Assembly (NCBI GenBank): GCA_943735955.1
Contig: OX030961.1
Location: forward strand, 6,666,920-6,730,919
Origin: Piscicola geometra
Lineage: Eukaryota > Annelida > Clitellata > Hirudinida > Piscicolidae
DNA length: 64,000 nucleotides
Direction: 5' to 3'
The translations under genes were made by a program, and so were the position numbers. This document shows, piece by piece, positions 23,909 through 42,674 of the stretch. Below the pieces are notes generated by a model. That model worked only from the letters and a program-made list of their open reading frames with translations, was not told where the DNA came from and did not search any database. Positions within the stretch are counted from its first letter, which is position 1. Each line of letters begins with the position of its first letter.

Positions 23909-24914
23909 AAATATTGTTATTCTATTCAGGGTGGTTTGTCTATTGATTGATTTTCATATTATTTAAAAGTTTTCTGTTCACGAAACTTTTTTTCTATTTG
24001 ATTCTTTAATCTATTTTGCAGAAATGCAACGTTTTTGTGTGCGTTGGCACTCTAGATTGATGGCACACTCATCGGAACCTGCATTATTGACCAGCCAAAT
24101 TACTTGCATCATTTCTACTTGTTGCCTTCTCAACATATCCTATTAGTTAATTTTGAATAATTAAAATTGTAATTTTTAAAAGCATTGCTTACTCTGAAAA
24201 ACAATACCTTGAGTTTTAGGGCTCTTCTGTAAATATCAAGCCTTCTTCATTTCAAAACTTTGAAAAATCCCTATTTCAATAGACTGGGCAGAAAAGCAAG
24301 AAGATCGTTGAGATCTGCTCCAGCTGTGAAAGAGTTCCAAATTCTGACCCACTGCCATTCAGCCATCGAACTGAAGCAACCACTCCTCTCACCACAGTCT
24401 TTCGCATTCCTCTTCAGTCTTCCAATGCTCATAAATGTTTAACGCAGCCTCATTTCTGCGGCTTCCTCGTGGCTACACTCTATATTTCTCACTGCCTTTA
24501 ATTGATGCGACCTTTTAAAAGCCCTAGGCGAATATGCATATTTAACTAGCCTTTCAACGCTCGAATCAAAAAGCTATTTATTTCGATCTTCTAAAACGAT
24601 GTGTTTTTTATGTGTTTCTATTTTTCAAACTTTTTTCGCTTCCAGAACGGAAGGCATAACGACACGCTTTTATTTTTATCGAAGTTTTTATTGATATGCC
24701 ATTTTTACTTCGTCCTACGTTTTTCGCTTTAAAAGGCTTCGTTGATGGCCAGCCCGAAATTGCCTTGCTTGAGCTGCGAGTCAGCGTCATTGAAATAAAT
24801 CTTGCGATTCACACTCGCTACTCTCGAATAAAACTCACCACTATAATTCACAGCTACAATTCACATTCGCCATTCAATTCTTAGCTTATTTCTTCAAAAA
24901 ATTCACCAAAAACG

Positions 24915-25139
24915 ATGTCTTCCGCTCCTATTGTTGAAACCAGACAAGAAAAAATTAATCGAGATTTTTCCTATTATAGTGGAAGAATTGTTGTTTGTGA
25001 CTGCATACATGATCCCACCTCATTCTATCTTCGACGTCCAATAATTGTGGATCTCCGATTCAGAGGCTATGATGCTGACACATTTGAACGTGCTTTCGCT
25101 TACAGAAACATAAAGAATTCCTTTAAAAGTTTAAAATAA
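24915..25139 (+). CDS. Possible small single-exon gene, 74 residues, unrecognised
   Basis: The ORF starts with a true ATG (MSSAPIVETRQEK) and ends NSFKSLK. An AATAAA-like string overlaps the stop region. Its composition is protein-like (mixed charge, motifs LRRPIIVDLRFRGYDAD) and is not repeat-derived, unlike most ORFs nearby. I recognise no family, and there is no signal peptide or membrane segment. It could also be a chance ORF or an exon of an unseen gene. Confidence 0.22.
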   Translation: MSSAPIVETRQEKINRDFSYYSGRIVVCDCIHDPTSFYLRRPIIVDLRFRGYDADTFERAFAYRNIKNSFKSLK

Positions 25140-26311
25140 AATTATTGTGCAACTTCAGCCGGTTTTATTCGTTCGCAAGCGCTTATAAGTGAAGATTTTA
25201 TGCCAGCCATTACGTGCGAGCTGCAGAGCTCGTCGTATTTTTTTCCGATGCTAGGGTGGACTGCAGCTTGTCAGCGAAATAATCCGTAAAACAACAAAAC
25301 TTTTCTGCAATTGAAGACGTGTCTTGTGAGGCATGTAAGGATTCCTTGCAGACTTCTCTTGGCGTTCTTCCCAGCCATTCCACGCTGAAACTCCAGCGTT
25401 CTAATGACTCTCAACTTGGCAATTAAAAACTTCTGTCTTTTGTGAACCTTTAATAGTCAGCCTCGTTCAGTAAAACATTTCGTGTAATTGATTAAAGTGG
25501 AGAACAATTCTTGGTAATGCTGAAAGTTTCATTTTGTTACAGTTAAGCTATGGCATTTTTACTTTTTTGCTTTGGATATATTTTATGTGCCCATAAATTT
25601 AAGTGTCTTTTTAAAGCTCGCTAGATTAGACGCTTTATGGAAGGGAAAGAAAAAATATGCAATTGAAGCATTTATAGACATTTAGTTTAAATTGTTTATT
25701 GGTCTTAACTCCATCGTCATGTTGCTTGACCTCTAGCAAATTATGAAGTCTCATTGCTTTTTGAAAGAATAAATTATTTCAACAAAAACATGTAAGCCTT
25801 TAAATTTCGAAAGTTTAAATTAAGCGAAGAGAGCGCGTGACCGGATGAAAGTCCACCCTCGAGCAATCAGCAATCAGTCATTGTGGAATTTGTAACTTTC
25901 TTTGCAGTTACAATCTTTTCTGATGGATCTGGGAGGGAGTTTACATGCAAAACATCGTCATGGGGACAGTGATCGAGAGAGACCGCCCGCGAAACGATGG
26001 CCGTGTGCAAGAAATGAAAAACGAATCTAAAAACTTGAAGATTGTTTTGAAAAGTTTCTTTTTTGCTGGAAAGCCAGCGCGCTTTAATGAATTGCTTGAG
26101 AAATTTTAAAGAAGTTTTATTCCAAAAAGGAACGTGGAAAATAAATCGGCTTAAACTGGATTGGTAAGCATTTAAATTTTAGTTACTCTCATTCTTAAAA
26201 GCATCTTTAAAAAAATAAAATATGTAACATATCATTCTATTTGAAATTGTGAAAACAGTTGCTGAATGAAATATTATTACAAATGTTTTTACAGTTTTTT
26301 AATTATTACTT

Positions 26312-26372
26312 AAATCAATCAATCAAAAAGATTTCTATAGCGCTCTTTCCTAAAATTCAAGAGCGCTGAAAT
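26312..26372 (+). repeat. Dispersed AATCAATC / AGCGCT repeat, copy 1
   Basis: The run AATCAATCAATC is followed by TTTCTATAGCGCTCTTTC and then AAGAGCGCT, so AGCGCTCTT and AAGAGCGCT form a perfect 9-bp inverted repeat with an 11-bp loop. Related copies in reverse orientation lie near 40165 and 41454. Confidence 0.6.
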
Positions 26373-26680
26373 TAAAAATTATTTATAATTCGAAATGTAG
26401 GCTTTTGAATGAGAAAGTGAACACTTGATAAGTAATTGAAAATTATCCGTTCGACAGATGTCTCTAGCGGTAGAAAAAGACCCTCAGAAACGGCTTTGAT
26501 ATCCGAATTCAAGATGGAAATATGTGTGACTGAAAGCTTAAAGAAGAAAATTTTGAATTTTTCAAAAAGAAGAAGTAAAAATGGCTAATACTGCAATTTG
26601 CTTGAGATGAAGCTTCCCCACGATAAAATTTTCTCGCCTTTTTAAATTTCAACAGCAGTACTTTCCAAGTTTCAAATGCG

Positions 26681-34385
<7,705 letters not shown>

Positions 34386-35005
34386 CTGCTTGAAACAAAC
34401 CCTTTTCATTCTAGCAGGTCAACTTTATTTTAGAAAAACTTTTGTCAAAAAAGGTTATCTAAATTTCTATCTCTTCAAACTCTCTATAAATACAGTTGAA
34501 GTTTCCGTAAATGAGCTCTTCTTAAAAGCGAGTAGGATCTATTATGTACAGCACTACTGCTTATATACAGGCAATTATAAGTGATCAAAAACCCTCCTTG
34601 CAGTTCAGTTTTTTAACATTAGTATAGCTGCTATACTATAGCAGCTACATATCGTCTTGCTAATAACACTTCTGTCATTAAAACGATATTTCCTTGACTT
34701 ATGGTTAGACAGTGAAAATTTGTACATTTTTTTCTCATTTTCTAATTTATTTACAAATAATAATTTTTTGTCTGTTTATTTGTATTAAGAAATAAAATAT
34801 GCACTCGAAAGAAACAACACTGAAAACTATAAGCAGTTATGCATCAAATGAAAATTACATCCTTAGAAACTCAGCTTAGTACAAATAACAAGAGACCCAT
34901 ATTAATAATAGGGAAGATGAATAAATGTATATCAGACTGAGGGTCTTATACATTATCGAAAAGATGTCTTGCATGCAGTATTACTTCCTTTCTTCTGGCA
35001 TTAAA
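34386..35005. other. Gap between PDZ-GEF 5' region and fibrinogen-related gene 3' end
   Basis: 620 bp of AT-rich sequence without a convincing exon. It must contain the 3' UTR and polyadenylation site of the fibrinogen-related gene. It should also contain either the promoter of the PDZ-GEF or an intron leading to exons further right. Both genes read leftward. Confidence 0.5.
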
Positions 35006-38000
35006 TCACTCTAGAGGCCTGATCTTCATGAGAGAATGCTTCAAGGGTGTTTCGTCTTCGTAGATGGTGAACCAGTGAATGGCTTCAGGACCAATTGCCT
35101 GGGTGCCTTCTTTGTAGAGACCGTTCAAGTTGCTGTACGAGCAGCCGTTGTACCACCAGCCACCCTTCATCACTTCAGCGCAGTTTCTGATGTCATTGTC
35201 GTTGTCCTGGTCTCCGGTGCTGAAGTTCATCTCGTCGTTGTAGCTCAGTGAGTCACCTGTGAATGGGCGCAAAATGTCTTAGTGCTTACGTTACCTTCAG
35301 TTATTGAATTTTCATACAAGCTTCTTTTTATTAGTTTTCAACTATTTTAATAAATAACCAAGCAAACAACTGCAAAGAAGGCTGACCAGAGTTTCCTTGG
35401 TACTCTCTGATGGTCAGACGATACTTTTCCTTTTCCGAACCCACGGAAAAGAGTTTGAAAGAAGCTGACCATTCCTTGTTAGAGAAGTCTCTCAGTTCCA
35501 CACTGAGTTGATAGTTCTTGCGATGGGAGGTCACGTGGTGAAGGTACTCGTTGCCCAGCCAGAACTCTCCGTAGAGGTTGCCGAAGCCGTGCTTGTACTC
35601 AAGCCACTGAGCGTAATTTAGATATAAAAATATATATTAAAGATTTAAATCCAAATTATTTTTTCTAATAAATTTGAAAAACAGTTACATTTCGATTGAA
35701 GTTGAGAGACCCATCAACGCGTCTCTGGATCACCAGCCACCCTCCGTCAGCAGCCATGTTACAGAAGACTTCGACAAGTCTCTGGTCGTGAGGCAGTCTG
35801 ACGCGGTAGATTCCATCAGTACGGTGTCCATCTTTCCTCGCCTCGTCGCAGTCTGTCGATGCCGCTCGGTGATGAAAGCATGCCAGTCGAATTATCAAAA
35901 ATACATTATACTAATTTTCGATTTTGAAAATATAAATGCTAAAAATAATGTTTTGAGAACCATTCTATAGAATGGACAAATTCCAGGCACAACCTGAGTA
36001 GTGGTTCTTATAGGGAAGAGTTGAAGAATGGTGGATGCTGGGTGAGACGATTGCATCAATAAGCTGGCTGAAAGGCAGGCCCTCGGTGTCGTTCTGCAGC
36101 ATCGCCAGAAGAAATATTTGGTTTTTCATCGTCTGTTGTTCTTGTTTCAGTTCTTTCACTCCTCTTTGCAGCTTCTCCAAGTCGTCAGCCACTTTGTTAA
36201 TGTTGTTGCGCATGTGTGCCAGAAATCGATTGTCGACCTCCTGCACAGCATCGTCCAGCCACCTCTCTTGGAAGGTTTCGTTTAGTAGTTAGTTTCGAAA
36301 GAGAGTCTAGAAGGTGTGGGTACTTAATTGGGTGTGTTTATTGCCGTTCAGAAGTACGCATCGAAGGAAAGTCATAAAGACGCTTTAAAAATGCATGAAA
36401 AGAACTTGTCAAATTGTTGTTATTATAAGTATTATTTTTTATTATTATTATTAAAACGATTTAAAATGCATAAAACGGTTTCTCCTGATCGAATTTCTTG
36501 ATCGAATGGCCGATTGATTGCTCTTCTTTCATTTCCGAAGCCTCCCACAACCTCATTACAACGCCATCATATCAAATCGCCTTTCGTTCTTTAATGCGAT
36601 TTGTGGAGCGTGATGAAAACGAGGCTGGCGATGTCGACGTTAATTGAAAATAGCGAGTCTTCAGTGTTGCCTACTAAATCTCGGATGCAACTCATGTTTC
36701 GATTACTCGCCAGCAATAAAGACAACAAGAAGTTGAATGCTTGGGTGATTTCAATTAATAACAAGTGCGATTTCAAAGAAGTGTGTGTCAAAATATAATA
36801 AGGCAAAATTACAAATATAATTTGATGGAAAGTACTATTCGATGAAATAAAATAGTTTGAATTAACCGCGAAAACTCAAAAATGCAAACTTTCGAGAGCT
36901 TGTCTATCAGAGGCACACGACCCATGCTGGATCTCTTCCAGCTTGAGTCTGGTGTTGTTGGCGAGAGCAGTGGTGCTGGTGAGGGTGTCTCGGAGGGCCA
37001 AGTGGTCGGAGTGCAGGTTGTGGAACTGTCTCTTGAGCAACACCCACTCCCCCTTCAGGTCACTCACCGAGCTCTTTAGGGAAGTCATCGACACCGACTG
37101 CGTTTCTCTGCCACCTGCTTCGTTGTGAGTGTAAGAATATTGTGAGTATTGGAAAAGATGGGCACAGTTACAAAAAATAAAATAATAATAGTAATATTAA
37201 TTTAAAAAACTATCTTCGTTAAACAATAATTCATTTACCAAAATTTAAACTTTGTTAATAACGTTTTAATGGATTAACGGTTTTGTGCCCAGCTTTAAGT
37301 GATGGGCTCCTTTTTAAGAATTATTGTAGACTTTTGGGACAACTGATCATCAGATTTTGGCCATTAGAGATAATGTAAAAAACGAATTTGCGTTTGAGAT
37401 GGATGCTGGCAATAAAGCGCGTCAATCAGCGATAAGTGTCCCCAAGCAAATGCTTTAAACTTTGTCTTCAATTAATCAATGCACCCGACTTCCGATCCAA
37501 GAAAAGGCATTAAATCAGGCTAGTGGCATGAAAGTTAAAATTCACATTTTAACATAGTTTATCCAACAATTATAATTCAAATAATTTGAAACCGTTTAAT
37601 ATTGAAAAAATGTTTTATAAATTATATTCTCAACTAAAATATTTTTTTTTCTAAGAGCTCGTAAACTAGAAATTTCAGCGTATCAACGCTTATTTTTTTC
37701 GTAATAAAAATTTATGTTTAAAAAAAAATTTATAAGCAAAACGACTTTGAGATGGACAGTGTGCACAATACAGCCTACTATATTAATACTATTTATATAA
37801 AAATCTTGTTAATAAAAATTTATCATTATACAATATGATTTCTTAAAAATATATGTTTAGGCCAACTGAGCTCGTAGTTTGCAGGTCTTAGCTCTGTTTC
37901 CTTGTTTCTGAGAGCAAGACTGTTCTTAGACAGGGTCTTCAGAATCTCTTGTTGTTTCCGAACCTTGGAAAATAAATACAATAAAGGAATAAAACTGTAA

Positions 38001-38430
38001 TACAAATTATGTGTATTATTGCTTATATTTATTCTATATATTATTTCATACGCTTTATCCAAACTTTAAAAATAATTCGCATCTTTACTTTAACAGGAAT
38101 GTTACTATAAGACCAAAAATCTCCTTCAAAATGAACAACGCCCATGTTCCCACTGCAATCATGAACATAAACGAGAGAGTTGCCGTCATCCATCCAACCC
38201 ACCTGCACTTTCAGCACCAGAACCTCGTTGTTCATGTTCAGTCTGCTGTGGTTCAGCGTGTTCTCCAAGTCTCTCATCTTCTCCAAAACATTCTCTTCCG
38301 GCTTCCAAACGTGGAACTTATAATGACAGTTTTCATAATTGTATCTAGGCGGTTTATCTTGTTCACAAAAGGACAACTCAGCCCGCAACAACAGCAACAG
38401 CAACAACGAAACAACCACTCCAAACTTCAT
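35006..38430 (-). CDS. Secreted fibrinogen-related protein with coiled-coil stalk
   Basis: Seven exons: 38203-38430, 37867-37963, 36890-37114, 35994-36266, 35689-35852, 35387-35606, 35006-35256. Together they give 1458 nt and 485 residues, with all phases matching. Residues 1-22 are a signal peptide (a run of seven Leu, then AELSFC). Residues 45-260 are heptad-like and charged and probably form a coiled coil for oligomers. Residues 275-485 are a fibrinogen C-terminal domain: DCDEARKDGHRTDGIY, GGWLVIQRR, NLYGEFWLGNEYLH, then the calcium site region GDQDNDND and RNCAEV, GGWWYNGCSYSNLNGLY, ending KIRPLE. Ficolins, angiopoietins and invertebrate FREPs share this domain, which binds acetylated sugars or receptors. 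The stalk is not a collagen stalk, so it is not a classical ficolin. Its role as a lectin is inferred. Confidence 0.92.
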
Positions 38431-38464
38431 AACGACGATGATGGCGAATTCTCGTGCACGGTCG

Positions 38465-38471
38465 CCTTATA
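38465..38471 (-). promoter_or_regulatory. TATA box of the fibrinogen-related gene
   Basis: The minus strand reads TATAAGG, with its first T 41 nt upstream of the ATG at 38430. With a TSS about 30 nt downstream of the TATA, the leader would be only about 10 nt. Confidence 0.6.
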
Positions 38472-39029
38472 TGCCTCGCAAACGCTGTCACTCGCAGATA
38501 TATGACCCGTTTCTGTATTTTTTCCACTTGTTCAGACGTTGGTTTAGTATTATCTAGTGTGTGTGTGTTTGCGTATATTTTTAACCTCGTTATCCAAAAA
38601 CTTGCTTCCGCAAAACATAAATTAAATTTTTCGTAGTTTATTGACTATTTCATTATTTTTCAAAACTTCAATCAGTGTGCACAATTTTTAGATACTCTTT
38701 TTATCACTTTAAAGATACTTATTGAAATACTCAATAGTATTTTTTATTTTATTTAAAAACTTAAAATTATATAACTTTTTTAATCTTTCCCCCAAACAAA
38801 CTAACACAAGTAGCTTTTACTAAACATGGTTTGGTGAATATCCATGATGCATTTAGGAATTGGAAGTGCAATATCCAATAATTGTAAAATTATATTTAAA
38901 AATCCTTCAGTTTTATTGAAGAAATTTACAGAGTGAAACAAAAATCTAAATTGATTGAAAACTGAATGAAATAGAATGTTCAAAAAAATGATATTCAACA
39001 CACCAAGATGCAACAAATTAGTATGATAT

Positions 39030-39035
39030 TTTATT
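39030..39035 (-). terminator. Polyadenylation signal AATAAA of the small gene
   Basis: The minus strand reads AATAAA 18 nt after the TAA stop at 39053-39055. Confidence 0.5.
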
Positions 39036-39052
39036 ATTGTTCGTCAGTGTGA

Positions 39053-39514
39053 TTATTGCTTGTACCATGAATATATTTTGATGGCTTTTGAGTCAACCTT
39101 GAAAATTTCTTGATGGTTGCTCATTTGCAAAATCAACAATCCATAAAGAAGAGTAGGTACGCCTGCAAAAAATAATGAAATTATTTCACGATTTTATTTA
39201 TAAATAATATTTATCAAAAAAAATAGTTCACCTAGATTTACTAATTTGAGAACATTAAAAAATATATTTTCCATTGTTGTATCGACGTATGGAGTTTTGA
39301 CGCAGTGATATTTCACGAAAGGGTAACAACCGGTTCTGAAAATGCAATAGTTTTCTCCAGAAATATGTAGGTTAAACTTTGACATAGCGAATTGGTCGTT
39401 GCAGACCTCATGTTGAAAAACTGCAAATGATATGACATTGGGACACTTTTTGAAAAAAAGATACTTTTTTAAAATTTCAGAACTTTTCGGTTTCATTGAA
39501 TTAAATAAAAACAT
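39053..39514 (-). CDS. Small gene with cysteine-containing segment and hydrophobic C-terminal region, unrecognised
   Basis: Two exons are supported. The first ends at 39232 (donor CTAG|GTGAAC, phase 1) and the second is 39053-39162 (acceptor TTGCAG|GCGTAC, phase matching). The join reads LKLVNLG-VPTLLYGLLILQM and ends IYSWYKQ before TAA, with AATAAA just after. If the first exon is unspliced on its left, an in-frame ATG lies at 39514 (MFLFNSMKPK). Alternatively an acceptor (TTTGCAG) at 39420 starts the exon at VFQHEVCNDQ. The segment NYCIFRTGCYPFVKYHC has three close cysteines, then a hydrophobic stretch of about 20 residues that could be a membrane span. I recognise no family, and the 5' end is unresolved. 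Confidence 0.45.
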
Positions 39515-40164
39515 ATTATTTTGCAACCTTTCTCATAATACATTATGGCATAATGATTATGCTCTTCAGACTTTTAATTTTTAAAAGAATTACAGTTTAA
39601 AAGTAAACTTAAGAATTAGCAATGTGAAAATAATTATTATCATAAATATATTTTTTTATTTAAGTAAAGTAATCAACTGTAAAATTTCTATAATTTAAAG
39701 TTTGATGTATAAATTATATTTTTTAATTTGTCAAACAAACAGACAGTTTTAGATTTCTTGGACCTACCCTGACCTCAACAGTGCCAAAGACACCAGAGAT
39801 CCTGTAAGAGAAGAACAAGAACAAGAACAAGAACAAGAAAGACAAGAAAAAGCAGAAAAAATAAGAATCTATAGGTCTTATTTCAAAGAATTAAAGCGCA
39901 TTTGAGACACGCATTTTGTTTACGATTATAAGATCAGATTTTGATTGTTTAATCCTATTTCTTTGTTTTGTGCTAACTTATTCAAACTTTTATATTTTAT
40001 ATATACATTCAAATTCCAATCTCTGAATAGATAGATCAATAAGCACTTTGAACAACACACAATAATTGAACTTAAAATATTAGAAAAAAGAAAAATATCG
40101 TTGAATCAACTATATTCATTTATATTTTTATGCGAAAAAATCACGAGACTATGTCAATCAAATT

Positions 40165-40228
40165 TTATTTTTAGCCTTTCCATAGAGCGCTCATGAATTA
40201 TCAATAGCTCTATATGAATGCATTTGAT
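40165..40228 (-). repeat. Dispersed AATCAATC / AGCGCT repeat, copy 2
   Basis: The plus strand shows CATAGAGCGCTC, a loop, TAGCTCTATATG, then TTTGATTGATTGATT. Read on the minus strand this is AATCAATCAATC, a short spacer, and an AGAGC/GCTCT hairpin, matching the copy at 26312. Confidence 0.55.
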
Positions 40229-40712
40229 TGATTGATTTACTGACAAGCGTTTTTACCTGTCAAAAAAATTTGCTTTATTGACATTAAAAAAACTATTTAT
40301 ATACATGCATAGACATAGTAACTTGTTGTTTGTTTGATATCTACGTATACATGACTTGTTGGGAAAAAATGACCCGTATTTCAGTTTAAAGCAATATTCT
40401 TATCCTATAAAAGTTTATGAGCCATTTCAACAACTATTTATATATATAAATTAAAGCGTTTAGGAATGTGTGCGATAAGGTTATTTGATTGATTGGCGTT
40501 TATAATCTCGCTAAGACTTATTGAACATTTATTTGGACCACCTGATATCCATATATTAGTACGAGATTGAAAAGAAACAATGGAGTTTAAACTGTTCAAA
40601 ATCATAATAACAATAATAATAATTTTCTTTTTATATAGCACCTGGTCACGTAACTGAATTAATAGATTTTATAACATTACAATCAGGAATGCTTTTTTGA
40701 GAATTTGTGGAT

Positions 40713-40973
40713 AAACTGCAGAAATGCAGAAAAATGTCAGAATATGGTTAGGGTTATAGTTAGGCTTATGGTTAAATTTAGGATTAGGGTTTTAAAAAAT
40801 TCAATTTATATTCATATTTTCAGAAAAAGTGTAATTTGATAAAGAGATGATTTACATTCTAATCCAAAAAATCACTTTTAAAGATATCTAAAAAATAAAA
40901 TATAAATTGACATTTTTTCTATAAAAAAAGAATAAACTGGCCTTTTCTGCAATGTTTCGTATTTCTGCAGTTT
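40713..40973. mobile_element. Candidate MITE with 13-bp inverted termini
   Basis: AAACTGCAGAAAT at 40713-40725 and its exact reverse complement at 40961-40973 enclose about 235 bp of AT-rich non-coding DNA. A second inner inverted pair (GCAGAAAA and TTTTCTGC) sits at 40726 and 40943. The interior holds telomere-like TTAGGG, TTAGGC and ATTAGGG strings at about 40747-40790. No transposase ORF is present. Target-site duplications are not obvious by eye. Confidence 0.5.
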
Positions 40974-41453
40974 ACTTACAACCTGAGTTAGGACCAGTTT
41001 GAGCCCCCGATGGGATTGCTATGGTCCGAAGAAATAACTTCCAATTAAAACTATGGTGAAGCTGTTTTGCTTTTATTTCATAATTTTTTTATAACTTTAA
41101 CAAAATGAATATGAAATTGTAAAACATATTTTTTTAGCAGTTTTAGATTTAATGATTGACATTCTTCAGAAGTGTTTTGTACTATGCCAAACATTATTCA
41201 ATGGAAAAAAATATTTAAGAATTTTTTAAAATAATTTTATTGCGTCAAAACTTCAAAAGAATGATATTAGGATTATTCATTATTTTAAGATACCTCAAAT
41301 AAGGGCTGACAATACACTAGTATTAATAGTAAAAGTTGATTTATTTGAAGAAGTTTTATAACTGTGTTATTACTACTTTCTTTGTTCACATTTATTTATA
41401 TTATGAGAAGAATAGGCACGAATAAGTTTTCACATGGACTTCAATTTGAGGAA

Positions 41454-41495
41454 AGAGCACTATAGAAATTTATTTGATTGATTGATTGATTCAAC
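41454..41495 (-). repeat. Dispersed AATCAATC / AGCGCT repeat, copy 3
   Basis: The plus strand shows AAGAGCACTATAGAAATT then TTTGATTGATTGATTGATT. Its reverse complement aligns with TTTCTATAGCGCTCTT at 26338, with one change in the core. Shorter GATTGATT pieces occur at about 40487 and 44499, and as AATCAATCAATC at 45413. Confidence 0.55.
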
Positions 41496-41789
41496 AATAG
41501 GCATCGTTGATTTAACGTCACTACACCTTAGACATTCGAGTGCTTACGCAGACGAGATTCACTAGATAAGTAGATTCACGAGTTAAGTATTGTGATGATT
41601 AATAATTATAATCAAGGTTTTGAACTGAATTCAACACTGAAAGATGACGGCAGCTTCCAAGTTCTTTGAAAATATTAACCAATATCATTACAATCGTTTA
41701 AAAAATGGTTAATAAGAAAATAGTGAAATTAAAATCATTTTTTCTTAATAATTAGATTTTTAAAAATTGTTTTATTCTCAATTTTAATG

Positions 41790-41868
41790 AAAGGCCGATG
41801 GTGTAGAGATGAAAAGTGGGTCAAAACACTAAACTTCGTGAGTTGGATTCATACAAACCACAAGTAGC
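41790..41868 (+). repeat. Decayed tRNA-like sequence, possible SINE head
   Basis: GGCCGATGGTGTAGAGATG resembles a tRNA 5' end with A box. About 45 nt later GAGTTGGATTCATAC resembles a decayed B box (GGTTCGANTCC). Pairing of the acceptor arms is not convincing, so it is not a working tRNA gene. A similar B-box-like string (AGTTTGAGCCCCCG) occurs near 40994. Confidence 0.25.
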
Positions 41869-42636
41869 TAGAGAAGAGAGAAGACTACCATGTGAAAGCA
41901 AAAAGGACAGGAAACAATGTTTTTAGGAACAAACATGATAGAAATTATATCTAATCATTTGAAAGTCCTCTTCGGAGTGGTCTGAATTAAAGCATGTGCT
42001 ACCACTTTAACCCGATGCTGCCTAATTCACTTGCATAATTAATGAATTTCTAAGAAGCTAGTACTTGAATTGATTTGAGATAATTTATGGATCCTAATGT
42101 TTTAACATCAATGCTGGAAAAGTTTCGAAATAATAGTTTTAGAAAAGCTGGGAGATTTGAAAAACCAGTCAATCTATTAATTATTCCATTAAACTTTTTG
42201 AAATTATTTTTAATACGATTTTAAATAAATTAGGACTTTTATTTGTAATAATTAATAAATTTTTTTTGCTTGATAAAAATAAAGTGAAATAAACGAAAAA
42301 CTATAAATTTTTTAAAACAGTTTTTGAATAATGCGCTAACGAGCTGAATATGAAGACACAGAACTGCGAACACGCGTGACAAGTTCCCGCGTTCCATGCA
42401 AGTCAGTTTAGAAAATAGCAAAAGGGTTTAGGAATAAAATTAAGTAGTAAAATTATCCATTGCAACATTTTTAAGATAAGGAGCTGAAGAAATGTCGCGA
42501 CTGGTATAGTAAGTGGTTACGTCGATAAGGACTTTTATAATATAGATAGTATAGAAATGATAGTAATTCTTTATAAAGATTAAATAACTTGAAGTCATAA
42601 AATAGGGGTAAATTGAGTGAAAGAAGACTTGGCGTC

Positions 42637-42644
42637 TATAAAAG
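42637..42644 (+). promoter_or_regulatory. TATA box of the chitinase gene
   Basis: TATAAAAG begins 38 nt upstream of the ATG at 42675. This implies a leader of only about 8 nt if the TSS lies at the usual distance. Confidence 0.65.
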
Positions 42645-42674
42645 CAGAGCCAGCGCTCAAAATTAACAAACAAA

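Larger units (their letters stand above)
14422..26680. other. Gene-poor interval between tetraspanin and PDZ-GEF
   Basis: I see no exon with a recognisable domain in these 12.3 kb. The sequence is AT-rich, with scattered minisatellites, GT/CA-rich and GAT/ATC-rich patches (for example 20700-20765 and 22735-22800), and one small ORF candidate at 24915. The left part should include the tetraspanin promoter, since that gene reads leftward from 14318. The right edge should hold the PDZ-GEF 3' UTR. Confidence 0.55.

Noticed and set aside
39761..39797. Upstream exon for the small gene at 39053-39514 (strong acceptor TCTCTTACAG then GTAGGT donor)
   Set aside because: In the phase needed to join the next exon it contains a TGA, so it could at most be a 5' UTR exon.
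40745..40790. True telomeric array
   Set aside because: Only a few degenerate TTAGGG-like units inside inverted repeats, not a tandem array.
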